Shown piece by piece: positions 34,767 through 46,383 of a stretch of 64,000 nucleotides of DNA. Each line of letters opens with the position of its first letter. Within the stretch, counting starts at the first letter, position 1. The translations under genes were made by a program, and so were the position numbers. The stretch is from assembly GCF_009727055.1 (NCBI RefSeq), contig NC_052351.1, forward strand, positions 5,782,183-5,846,182, read 5' to 3'. This DNA is from Benincasa hispida (taxonomy: Eukaryota; Streptophyta; Magnoliopsida; Cucurbitales; Cucurbitaceae). The notes below the pieces were generated by a model. That model was not told where the DNA came from. It saw only the letters and a list, made by a program, of their open reading frames with translations, and ran no database searches.

Positions 34767-35265
34767 TGAGCGACTAATCAGAGTAGATTCGGGAAGAATT
34801 AAGAGTCAAGGCCGAGAGGTGAGTCTCTGGGCAAGAATCGTTCTGATCCTCAATGTTGAAGCTCTGTACGAAGGTCACCTCTACCAGACGAGCAAGTCTG
34901 AGAGGGAAGCTCTTCTCTTCATTCATTCCACTTGCCCATAAGCAAAACCACTGTCCAGATCTATGTTAAGATGTTGACACTCTTCTTTATTTATTTCTAT
35001 GTTTTTATCATCACTTGTATTCATCTTCTTAGTCTATCATTCACACCGTGTATTAGACGCTTAATCTTAGTATTGAATGTTATGATCATTTCCATTATCA
35101 TTTCTTTGTCTATTTTCGTTCATCCGTAATTCACTTTCTCTACGACGTTTTCTTAATCCCTTGGATAATTAGCATGAATTAAGCAAGTAATTAATTAGGT
35201 TAAGGAAATAATTATGTTTATTCAAAGTATGCTAGACGACATCTAGTGAAGATGCCATTCCGCCT
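34767..35265 (+). mobile_element. Athila LTR fragment (499 bp), truncated at both ends
   Basis: Collinear, base for base in length, with 27912-28410 of the 5' LTR (499 bp each), with scattered substitutions. It follows decayed integrase with neither polypurine tract nor LTR start, and ends abruptly at CATTCCGCCT where family A sequence begins. It is therefore not a normal 3' LTR. Confidence 0.85.
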
Positions 35266-37102
35266 CATAATGTATAAGATCAGACCACGAAATGATTATT
35301 CTCTCTTTATAACGTCGTTACTTGAAAAGACTTACATGTTCAACCTCTGTATTAGAATAAACCAAGATATCATCAATAAAAGCTATTACAAATGTGTCAA
35401 AAAATTCCTTGAACACCTTATTCATCAGGTCCATAAATACCGTTGAAGCATTAGTTAAGCCAAAAAACATTACAATGAAGTCATAATGTCCATATTTAGA
35501 ATGAAATGTTGCCTTAGGAATATTGTTGTCCTTTATCCTCAATTGATGGTATCCTGAGTATAGATTGATCTTGGAAAACACTGTCTCCTTGTAACTGACT
35601 AAATAGGTCATCAATCCTGAAGAGAGGGTACTTATTCTTGATGGTTACCTATTTTAGCTCTTTATAATCAATGCATAGGTGTAATGTGTTGAGATTGACA
35701 CTTTACGACAATTGTAACATAAACATAATGGTTACCTTGTAGAAGAGACTTACATTTCACTAGGATGACCATAGAAGACTTGACCTTAATCTTGAGTGAG
35801 TTGTGAACTCTGTTTATGACGACAGTGCTTTTATCTATATGGGTGAGAGTGGCCATGGTAGTCGACTCAATAAGATTACTATTTTGGGGATTTGTAGGAA
35901 CACAACTACAGAAGATGGAATTCAATTCTTCTCATTCCTTGGGAAAGTAGATAAATTGCTCCCTCAATAGCTGGTTTTAGGTCTTGAACAATGAGACTTC
36001 TACCTCTCACTGGCACGAGAGGTGTTAGTTTATAGTTGGACTATCAACTGTTCGTTCATTAGAGGAATCAATGGTACTTAAGGAGTTAGATGTAACTGCA
36101 TGGATAAAACGTATTTTGAGCCAGTTGTAGTTATGAGCATTTATGAAGGATCTGGACACAGAAATAAATCTATAGTGCGAAGAGTGCAACTATCGATCTT
36201 TAGTAGAGTGCCCAATAGTTAATGAATATTGATTAACTAGAATAAAGAAATTTAATCAATTAATCTCATATCATTGGAGCTTCTATTCTTTTGGTCCATA
36301 AAGTCGCCTCGATAACTCATGAAAGGAAATACAAGAAGAATGATTTTAATTATTCAATCAATTGATAGAATAGCATATTAATGAGATTAATATGATATGG
36401 TTAATTATAGATTTGATCTATAATTAAGAGAGAAATATTTGAATAGGATTCAAATAATGAATTTTTATGAATCAGATTCATTGAGTATTAGTTAATTATA
36501 AGAGGTGGAGATAAATAAATATATGATGTTTATTTAATTAATGAACTATATACATTAAATTAGATTTAATATATATAGTTATTTATTAGGTTTTCTAATA
36601 AATCAAATAAATGTTATTTGATTAATTGAGCCCTATGGAAAAATATGGAAATACTTGGAGAAGGGGTAAACACTTCTTCATATAAATTGTTTCTTTTGCC
36701 CAAATTAAAAAACGAACTCATTTTGTGAAAACCTAGCTTCCAAATTCTCCCAAAATTCTCTCAAACACTTTCTTCTCTCCACCATTCCTCCTCCAAGGAT
36801 TATAGACCACTCTTATACCCTTGGATTCCAAGAGAATATCGAGGTCTCTCTTATGGTGGTGTTCATTGTTCGTTGAAAATACGCTGTGGGGAAAAAACTT
36901 GGGATTTTCATGAAGATAAAGGGATCTACAAAGGTAAGAAAATGTTATTCTTCCCTTTTCTTCTTATTAAAAGGCATGTGGAATGTATAAACATGATTTA
37001 TCCTATGTTTTGGTTCTATTCTATTCTGATTTTGTTTCATATAAAACAAAAAATCGAAATACAAGTCGTTCACAAGCTTCTGCTTGGGATTCGTTCCCTT
37101 CA
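35266..37102 (+). mobile_element. Family A LTR copy, 5'-truncated, carrying an RT fragment
   Basis: 35266-35337 and 35742-37102 are collinear with the family A LTR. It ends CCCTTCA before the PBS at 37104. The inverted-repeat zone is at about 36370-36500 (for example CATATTAAT-GAG-ATTAATATG). Interrupted by a minus-strand RT segment. Confidence 0.75.
35338..35741 (-). pseudogene. Gypsy (Tekay/Del-like) RT fragment embedded in family A
   Basis: Minus-strand reading gives [35 protein letters not shown] and the catalytic [10 protein letters not shown] weaker upstream CIDYKELK and [12 protein letters not shown] block runs to about 35700. The catalytic motif is intact but only about 130 codons are present. 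A 14-base near-duplication (GA(A/G)(A/G)AGACTTACAT-like, 35324-35337 and 35742-35755) flanks it. Confidence 0.85.
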
Positions 37103-37103
37103 A

Positions 37104-37836
37104 TTGGTATTAGAGACAATTTTCTTGCATTTTCGATTTTTGGTTTGGTTTTTGAAACAAAATCTAGCTTAGAGGAGGGTTTGATGTTCTACATTTGGAA
37201 TGTTCTAATGTCGATTTGCAATATTAGATGTTTACGATTTTTGGCACATAGATTTTGCATTTTATTTTGATTAAAATGTAAGGGCCCGGTGTTTTTGGGC
37301 ATTTAATTTCTTGCTTTGAGTCTGAAAGTCCATGTCGATATAAAGAGCAATAGTTTTTGAAGAGGTTGGGGGAGAAATGGAGGCTTTCAAAGATGTTCGG
37401 AGATAGAAAATTGCAAAATTTGGGGCATTCTGCCTTGCAGCGTCGCGATGTTGCAATCACAACATTGTAACATTGCGAAGGCGAGGCAGCGTGCAACATT
37501 CGTAACATCACGATGCTGACCCTCAGCATTACGACGCTCCGAGGATCAAACAGGCTTGTGCGATGAGTGCGAGAAGCTGCTAAAGGTGGTTGCATTGAGT
37601 CTTTTGTCCTAATTTTCTTTGTAATTTAATTTATTTAATTACTTAAATTCGTATAAATTTTATATTAATTTAATTAATTAATTGCTTTCTAGGTGTCAAA
37701 GTTCGATCCAATTAATTGTTATTTAATTTAATTATGCATGAGATGTATGATTTAAGTTAGTGTTGAATGGTGTATAATGTATGCCATTTAGATTAAAATC
37801 CCACCTTGGGATAAACGTGTTCATGCATCATGTATA
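37104..37836 (+). mobile_element. Family A PBS and internal region, truncated copy
   Basis: TTGGTATTAGAGAC PBS at 37104-37117, then sequence collinear with 21503-22200 (a GGGCCCGGTGTTTTTGGGCA stretch and repeated GCGATG/CAACATT words). Cut at 37837 by another family A start. Confidence 0.65.
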
Positions 37837-38219
37837 TGTTGAGGTTGATGCCCCAAATCTCGTAGAGTTCTATAGTTTGTAATTGTATTGTACAAACATT
37901 TTATTTATGTAATAAAATATGTGATTTTTTATTTCAAAATTAGTTGCGTTAACCATAAACCAATAAACTAACAACCAAGGTTATCTTGTACCTTAAACAT
38001 GTATGTAGAGACATACGGGTGGATCATATTTAAGTGATAACCTAAATGGTTTGTAGTAGATGGATAAGGCTGGATACTTTATCCTTGTGACAATACGAGT
38101 ATGGCCCGCTTTGTAGATGTTACAATTGTTATAAAGTGCTATAAATAATCTGATCCTAATCATTCATGTGGAGACATATGAGTGAGGATAATCTATACAA
38201 GGAGTTTGTATAATCTATA
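37837..38219 (+). mobile_element. Family A LTR, first ~380 bp (interrupted copy)
   Basis: Starts TGTTGAGGTTGATGCC. Breaks off at about 38219 in the GAGTTTGTATA block. Sequence from about 550 bp further into the LTR resumes at 42299, so the two minus-strand LTRs lie inside this copy. Confidence 0.65.
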
Positions 38220-40359
38220 CAACGAGTATGGCCGAAGGATCTCATACCGAGAGTTCCATGAGCGTGTTCAGATCGCTCCGATCTCACTATGATCGAAATA
38301 AAAATTATATACATTCAACACATACAGTTATACAAATAAATCTAATTATCGGCATGCTCAGAACAAGATAATTAACAGGGAAAGGGTTCCATACCAGTTG
38401 GAGACTATCTTCGAACTTCAGAACCCCAACGCAACGGATCCCTCCAATAGATCTACCAACACCCGACGGAAACATCGACTGTAACAACATGATCAACACG
38501 AACACGAACGCCGCAACGGGGACGACACCACCACTAATGAGCCCCGGGTATTCTCAGAGTGAAAATCCAAAGGGTGGGCTTTGGTGAATTTGGTAGAGGA
38601 TGAAGGACAAACGAGTCGTGTAGGCAATAAGCATGTGGGAAAGAAAATAGTGGTATCGTATAGCAGAAGTGCTTATCGTATAGAGGAGCTACACGATCGT
38701 GTAGGATTTGCTGAACGATTGTTTAGGAAAAGGTATATAATCGTTTAGCTAAATCGGTATACTATAGGATCGTTTAGAGAAGCTATCCGATCGTCTAGGC
38801 AATAGTGTGCGGTTGTTTAGGCACGAAGTATACGATCGTTTAGATGGAAAACGCTATCGCATAGGCTCTCAAGTGAACATTTTGAATCACCAGCGCACGC
38901 TTCACGAATTCTTTTTGGGCGAATGAACATCTACGCAAAAATGAAAACATTTTTCATTTTAACCCATCGGTTACCATAACCAACGCCGCCCACTAACCAT
39001 GTACGAACATGGAAAAAATGATTTATTGTCATATAATTAATCAATTAATTAATTAATAAATATAATCATATTATATTTATATCCTATAGTTTGATATCAC
39101 ATATCTACTATAGTATTTTCTCCTTTACTTGATATAAATCATATTTATATCTAATTTCCTTCAAAATAATGTATCTCATACATTTAACCAATTATATCAT
39201 ATATAATTAACCAGTGCAATTATATCATATATAATTGAACTTCCTCTTGTCAATTTGAACATTTCAAATTAACCCAAACACTAATTCTCGACTTTATCCA
39301 AGCTACCCAGAGGACCTAATAGACTTGTTGCTCGAAGCTCCAATGATACATGAATAGCTGACTAAACTCTTTAGCCACGAGATCTACCATTTGTTAACTG
39401 TCGGTGATTCCACTAAAGACCAACAGTTGAACTCTTCTTACCACAGATATATTTCTGTGTCCATCGGGTATAACCAATCATGAGTACGATGATCCTTCAT
39501 AGATGATCGTAAGTACAGTTGGCATAAATTATTATTTTGCCCCTGTAGTTACATTTCACTCCTTAAGAACCATTGATTCCTCTAATGAACAATACAACAT
39601 AGTCCAACTATGTTTGAACACCTCTCGGGCCAGGAGAAAGTGTGTGGCGCCACATCGTTCAAGCACCGGAATCAGCCCTTAAGGGAGCCATCTATCTACT
39701 TACTCCTACCGCGTGGAAGGAGTGAATTCCATCTTGTGTAGCTGAGTTCCCAGCTCTTAAATTAGACAAATCTCCAAAATGGTAGGTTTGAATCGACGAC
39801 CTAGCCAATCGTATCCATACAAATCAAAGGACCGCCCTCAATGGCAGGAGGCCCAACTCACTCAGAATTGAGGTCATGTTGCTTATGGTCATTCTAGTGA
39901 AGTGAAGTCTCTATCATGAACGGTGTTATATAACGAGACGTTAACACTTCGTGGTTAGGTCTTATACAAATTCTTTGTATAGGACGCCTCCGCTCGTATG
40001 TCCCCAACACGAATGATCAGGATCATACCATTTGTGACAAGTCACAACATTTGTGGCATTCCACAAAGTGGGCTGCATCCGTAACGTTACTAGGATAAGG
40101 TTTCCCTCATTTATCCATTTACTACAGACATTTTCGTTATAACTCAAGACATGGTCCACTTGTATGTCACCACCTACATGCTTGAGTCACATATAGAGAA
40201 CCAAAGATTTTATGTTTATTGGTTTGTGGTAAAGCAAATAAAAAAATTAATCGAGAAAAATACAAGATGTGAAGTAAATATCATATATTAACAACACAAG
40301 TGTTTGTACATACTATTTACAAACTACAGGACACGAGACTTTAGGGCATCAACCCCAAC
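38220..40359 (-). mobile_element. Family A-type LTR, minus strand (left copy)
   Basis: In minus orientation it starts GTTGGGGTTGATGCC at the adapter junction and runs to about 38220. It contains all family blocks, a hairpin GATATAAAT-CAT-ATTTATATC (39131-39151) and a CGATCGTTTAG repeat zone. The left edge is approximate. Confidence 0.7.
38640..38880. repeat. CGATCGTTTAG-rich degenerate repeat
   Basis: Variants of ACGATCGTTTAG occur about eight times at roughly 25-35-base spacing. The core CGATCG is palindromic. Counterparts are at 40590-40830 and, in plus orientation, 48600-48780. Confidence 0.7.
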
Positions 40360-40397
40360 CTGTCTCTTATACACATCTAGATGTGTATAAGAGACAG
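40360..40397. other. Nextera transposase mosaic-end junction (adapter contamination)
   Basis: Two perfect 19-base Tn5 mosaic ends in head-to-head orientation: the complement of AGATGTGTATAAGAGACAG immediately followed by AGATGTGTATAAGAGACAG. This 38-base sequence is the circularisation junction of Nextera mate-pair libraries and does not occur naturally in plants. The flanking halves need not be adjacent in the genome. Confidence 0.97.
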
Positions 40398-42298
40398 GGC
40401 TACAGCAACATGATCATCTACACGAACGGCAGCGACACGAACAGTCACGAATAAGTGAACAGCAGCGGGGACGACACCACCAAAAGGAGCCCTTGGTATT
40501 CTCGGAGTGAGAATCAAAAGTGTGATCTTTTGTGAATTTGGTAGCGGTTGGAGAAAAAACAAATTGTGTAGGCGATAAGCTAGTGGGAGAGAAAAAGCTA
40601 TCGTATAACTATGTGCTTATCCTTTAGAAGAAGCTACACGATCGTGTAGGTTTTACTAAGAGAACGTTTAATAACTGGTAGACGATCATTTAGAAAATGC
40701 GGCACAATATACGATAGTTTAGAAAAGCTAAGCAATCGTTTAGGGATGGGCGTGCGATCGTTTAGGCACTGGTGTGCGATCTTTTAGGCGATGAGCGACT
40801 ATCGCATAGGCTCTCAAACTATGTGATCGTTATGTTTTCACACCGATTGCGAATTTTCGAACCTTCTGCAAAATGAAACAAAATTTCATTTTATTCTTCG
40901 ATAACAATATCCGACTTCAGATTCTCCCACTAATGCACGATCGATGAGAGATTTTCGACCAATTATCATATAATTAACCAATTTAATAAGTAATGAATAT
41001 AATCATATTATACTCTTACCCTATAATTTGATATCATATATCTACTATAGTAATTTCTCCTTCATTTGATATAAATCATTTTTATATCTAATTTCCTCCA
41101 AAATTAATGCATTTCATACAGTTAATCAATTATATCATATATAATTAACCAGTCCAATTATATCATATATAATCGAACTCCCTCATATCAATTTGAACAT
41201 TTCAAACTGACCTAAACACTGATTCTCGATTTTATCCAAGTTACCCAGAGACCTAATGGACCTGTTGCTTGAAGCTCCAACGATACGTGAATAGCTGACT
41301 AAACTCTTTAGCCACGAGATCCACCATCCGTTAACTATCAGACATTCCACTAAAGACCAACAATTGTACTCTTCTTACCATATATATATTTCCATGTCCA
41401 CCAGATATAACCAATCATGAGTACGATGATCCTTCACAGATGCTCGTAAGTACAGCTGAGCCAACTTACCATTTTTCCCCTGTAGTTACATCTCACTCCT
41501 TAAGTACCACTGATTTCTCTAATGAACAATATAACATAGTCCAACTATGTGTGAACACCTCTCGGGCCAAGAGAAGATGTGTGACACCACATTGTTCAAG
41601 TTCTAGAATCAGCCCTTAAGGGAGATGTCTATCTACTTACCCCTGCCTCGGGGAAGGAGTGAATTCCATCTTGTGTAGCTGAGTTCCGAGCTCCCAAATC
41701 AGACGAATCCCCAAAATGGTAGGTTTGAATCGGTGACCTGGCCACTTGCACCCATACAAATCAAATGACCACCTTCAATGGCAGAAGTTCCCAATTCACT
41801 CAGAATTGAGGTTATGTTACCTATGTCATCCTAGTAAAGTGAAGTCTCTGTCATGAACGGTGTTACGTAACGAGACGTTAACACTTTGTGATCAAGTCTT
41901 ATACAAACTCTTTGTATAGGACGCCCCCACTCGCATGTCCCCTACACGAATGATCAGGATCAGACCATCTGTGACAAGTCACAACACTTGTGACCATTTC
42001 ACAAAGCGGGCCGCATCAGTAGCGTTATTAGGATAAGGTTTTCCTCTTATATCCATATACTACAGACCATTTTGGTTATCATTCAAGACATGATCTACTT
42101 GTATGTCACCACATAGATGCTTGAATCACATACAGATAACTAGAGATTTTATGTTTATTGGTTTGTGGTAAAGCAAATAAAACAATTAACCAAGCAAAAA
42201 ACAAGATGTGAAGTAAATATCATATATTAACAACACAAGTGTTCGTACATACTGTTTACAAACTATAGGACACGAGACTTTAGGACATCAACCCAACA
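40398..42298 (-). mobile_element. Family A-type LTR, minus strand (right copy)
   Basis: In minus orientation it starts TGTTGGGTTGATGTCC at 42298 and is collinear with the left copy. It stops at the adapter, about 250 bp short of the LTR end seen in the left copy. Repeat zone CGATCGTTTAG at 40590-40830. Confidence 0.75.
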
Positions 42299-44880
42299 AT
42301 TGTATCGTTGATTGGTTATATCCAGTGGACACAAAAATATATCTGTAGTGCAAAAAGTGCAGTTGTTAGTCTTTAGTGGAGTGTCCAACAGTTAACGGAT
42401 GGTGAATAATTTAATTAAAGTATTTAATTAATTATTTACGTACTGTTGGAGATTCAAGCTACAGGTTCATGAGGTCCTTTCAGTAGCTTAACGAGATTAA
42501 TGAGAATTAGTTTTTCGAATTAATTTGAATTTTTCAAATTAATTAAGGGAATTAATTATATATGATATAATTAATTAAATCTTAATTATATATATGATAT
42601 AATTACTATAATGTATTTGATACATTATGATATTAAGTAATTTAAATGAGAGAATTTAAATATTTGAATATGATTCAAATATTAATTATATGAATTGGAT
42701 TCATATAATTAAATTTAATATAAATGAGATTTATATTAAATATCGCTATTGAGAGAATTAAACCATAAGTTATATTGTTGGATACAATATTGAACTATGT
42801 GTTATATATTATATGTGATATTACATATAGTTATATATATGTATAATAAATTAGTTATTATATATACATATATTATATCAATTAATTCAAATTAAATATA
42901 TATTTTTTTATTTATTTTGAATTAATTGGGACAGAAATAACTTCCCTCCCATTTTTTTGTCTCAACCCACGTTATCTGTGGGTAGTTTACAGTAGGGAAG
43001 TTTTAATCGTCTTCTTCCTTGATCCCACAAAGGAGTGTACTTTGTTTTTTCAATGTTTGATCTCTTCCCCTCTCTCAATTTTTCCCTTAACAAAAAAAAT
43101 AAATAAATAATAATAATAATAAAATAAAATAAAATAAAAATAAAATAAAAATCATAGAGCCCACAACTCCTGTGATTCTCATCCTAGAGAACACAGAGGT
43201 TTCTTCGTGGTGGTGCTGATTTGGTTTTTGATCTGTTTGTATTTTACAGAGAAGAGAATACTGTGAACATTTCGTTGATCAAGGGTGAGTCTCCTCTTCC
43301 CTTTTCTCTTCTTATTTTCTTAAGCATGATGTATATTAATTTAAATGCATAATATTGTGTATGTTTGCTGTAAAATTTATATTCTATGAGTTTTGGGTTT
43401 AGATTCGATCCCATCTTCCGCTCAAGGATCTTCATTGGATCCTTCAATATAAATATAAGTGTTATATTTTGAATGCATGATTAAATTAGCATGTTCATGC
43501 ATCTTAATATAAATGTTATATTATTTAAATGTATGGTACATTAAGCATGTTCATGCATCATGGAATATTATAATCGTTATAGTGTATATGGCACGATGGT
43601 TGATGATGCTTAATGATTGTTTAATATAAGAGTTATATTTTACAATGAAAAAGAAATTTGCATTGAGCATGACATTACTTAGATTAATATAAGCGCTATA
43701 TTTTAATAAATGACACCAAATGAAAACTTATAGATTTTGTTTTTTCATTGTTTTATAACGGTTATAAAAGTAATGAAATTTGATCTAAAATCTATAATCA
43801 AGAGTTGCATGCAAACATAGGTTCAAATTAATTTTAAATGGCTTAAAATTAATTGACCTAGACTTATGTTAAACATGTTCTAATGAGATTAGAAATAGGT
43901 TAATCTTTTGATTCGTTTTAGTAGGATTAAAATGAACTCTGATTAAAAGATTAAATTTATAAAATAATTGCCCATAAGGGACTTTTGTCTAAGGAATGTT
44001 CTGTCTAGGCTGAGGTTTTTAAGCTAACGAAAATAGAACACCTCTACCTAGGAACGAACCTAGAAGTTGAATTGGGTAAATATTTTATAAGCATGAAATA
44101 TGTGATCAATTTTGTTAAAGAATTTAATGAATGAAATCACATATTGTTAAATTATTTAGCATCTGCATTATATTGAGAAAATTAACAAGGATTTTGCTAA
44201 AAATTGATTAGTCGGATTTTATTAAGTTAATAAACCCATCTTTTGAAAAACACTTAGTGGGAGGAAAAACATGTATATGATATGTCGTTTCTCCACTCAC
44301 GCTCTCCCTAAAAGTTCACAAACTGAGTTTCATGCTCGGTCTGGTGGTGTCTTTGGTGCACGGTTCCTTAGGAAGGTATTTGCATAGGTCAATATCAAGA
44401 TGAATGGAGAAAGTGTTTATAGTAAGTAGGAGAAGGACGTGTGTCAACACATTATGAAGTCTCATTCATTGGTTTGAAAAGTCATTTCCATGCTCGACCT
44501 CGTGGCGCACTGGGAGCATCCTCCTTAGGAAGGTGTTTGCATGCGAAAAAAACGAATCAAACTGTAGAAATGGATAAGATTGCTATAATCAATTGTTCCA
44601 ATCATGTTCTTGCCTGATTGACTGGATGGGACGGAGTTATAGGGTTGAAAATGAAGGGTTACACTTGTAAGAAAATGTTAAGTCAGTTAATGATTTCTAG
44701 ACCAAATCAATGGTAATAAAATATTATAGGAATAAGAGTTATTTTGATATAATGTTTGATTAAGATTGTCTCAATTCAGTGAAGGAGTAACTGTTCACCT
44801 CAAGGTGGCATTTATTCTGCCTCACTGAAGTATCATTACAAAATAAATAATGTTGGATTCATTATTAGTTTTTGCTAAAC
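42299..44880 (+). mobile_element. Family A LTR 3' part plus noncoding internal region
   Basis: 42299-43440 corresponds to the second half of the LTR. 43441-44850 is collinear with 22200-23640. No canonical PBS is seen at the expected point (TTCATTGGATCCTTCA). Contains a string of perfect inverted repeats at 42550-42741 and an AT microsatellite (TAAA/TAA/AATAA) at 43089-43153. Confidence 0.72.
42550..42741 (+). repeat. String of six perfect short inverted repeats
   Basis: Arms/spacers: 42550-42576 (12 bp, ATG), 42583-42605 (9 bp, ATATG), 42608-42628 (9 bp, TTG), 42659-42683 (11 bp, ATG), 42684-42710 (12 bp, TGG), 42713-42741 (13 bp, GAG). All arms pair without mismatch, and every spacer ends in G between AT and AT. 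Confidence 0.9.
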
Positions 44881-44997
44881 TGGTTGGATTAAAATAAAAA
44901 AATGATTTTTTGCACAAGTGTCTAATATAAGTAATTCTTTTTTGTATCAACATGTCTAGCTCAATCGTTACTTTTCTTGGCGTGGAAAAAATTAACT

Positions 44998-45240
44998 ACT
45001 ACAAAATCTACATTACTTGACACTTGCAGTTTTTAACTACTTGACGTTTCTTTGAAAAAAAGGTCAAGTAATGACTTTTTAGAAAAGAAAAGGTCGAGTA
45101 AAAGGGTTAAAAAAAGTGGAGATTGATGGAATATTTCGGATATTTTAATGCGATCTATTACTTGACACGTTTTTCGTTTCAAGTAATATAAGATCTTACT
45201 TGACACGTTTTTCGTGTCAAGTAAAATATAAAAATAATAT
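44998..45240 (+). mobile_element. CACTA-like terminal/subterminal repeats
   Basis: ACTACAAAAT near 44998 resembles a CACTA terminus. The following repeats of TACTTGACACG and AAGTAA in both orientations are typical of CACTA subterminal regions. No transposase is seen. Confidence 0.5.
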
Positions 45241-45440
45241 TTTTTTGATATTTATTTTTTTTCTTCCCTCCCCCATTTTCATTTTCTTCTCAAATTTGGT
45301 TTCCCTCCTACCAAAATTATTATTTTAAAGTTACATGCCCTAGACCAAAATTATTATTTTCAAATTGGAAGGGGAATTGTTGCTTTTGAAGATTTGGGGG
45401 GAAAGGAATTTAATAGAATGAAATGAAAAAGGAAATAATA

Positions 45441-45581
45441 ATAATAAAATAAAATAAAGTAAATATGTTATTATATTATATTATATTTTTTTCCTTTTCC
45501 TTTTCTTTTTNATAATAAAATAAAATAAAGTAAATATGTTATTATATTATATTATATTTTTTTCCTTTTCCTTTTCTTTTT
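45441..45581. other. Assembly scar: exact 70-bp duplication around one N
   Basis: 45441-45510 and 45512-45581 are the same AT/CT-rich sequence, separated by N at 45511; an unmerged contig overlap. Confidence 0.88.
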
Positions 45582-46383
45582 TCCCTTTTTTTTTCTTATT
45601 TCTTTTTATTTCCCTTTCCCTCTCTCAGTTAACCCTCATGTCATCGAGACGTCCCCCCAAATCTTCATCTTCTTCGTCCGCCGCCCAACCCCTTCACGCT
45701 GCTCACTGCCCTTCGCTGCTGCCGCTGATCGTCAAACCCGCGTCATCAGTTTCATCAACGACAGCTTTCATCACAGAAAGGGACGCCCTAGTTCCATCGT
45801 CGCAAGTTTCTTCGTCGCATCCCTCCAGCGCTCGCACCCGATGATCGTCTGATGCCTTCTTCACCGGTCAAATCAGCGCCGTAGGTATGTCCGTCGAGCT
45901 GCCTTCAGTCAGTTCCACCACCAAGTCCGTTCACGCCAATTTTCGTTATTCGTCTCAGACCCGCTAGATCCGACATCCAGCCATCGTTCTGCTTGGTTTT
46001 TCCAGTCGCCGCCATCGTGAACTCCACGATCGGTGGGGGATCTAGTGGGTAAAGAGATTCATGAATTTTTTTTTGGTTAATTTTGGTTACCCACTTGATT
46101 TTGGTTTGAATTTTAATTTACCCATTATGGTTGGATGCTAGATTTGGAGGTTTGATGGTCTTGAGATACTGTCCAGCAGTTCGAAGGTTGTTTTGGTGTG
46201 TCATAAGTCATTTTCCAGCAGATTTGAAGTTGTTTCGCAGGATTTTAGTGAGTACAAGGTTTTGAAACCCTTTTTAGTTGATTGTTATTGCTAGAAATTA
46301 GTTATTTGAGCTTTAATTGTGGCTTATGTGACCTCAGTTTAGTGTGTCATAAGTCTCTTACCATCAGCTTTGAAGTCAATGTG
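45582..46383 (+). other. GC-rich, exon-like segment, unassigned
   Basis: From about 45630 to 46040 base composition switches to C-rich and a frame to 45841 encodes a Ser/Pro/Ala-rich stretch with no recognised domain. The part of that frame before 45640 is the T-rich assembly duplication. Short repeats (GTGTGTCATAAGTC at 46197 and 46343; TGTGACCTCAGTTT at 46327 and 46380) follow. Could be a captured gene fragment in a CACTA element or a leader-type retroelement segment. Confidence 0.3.
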
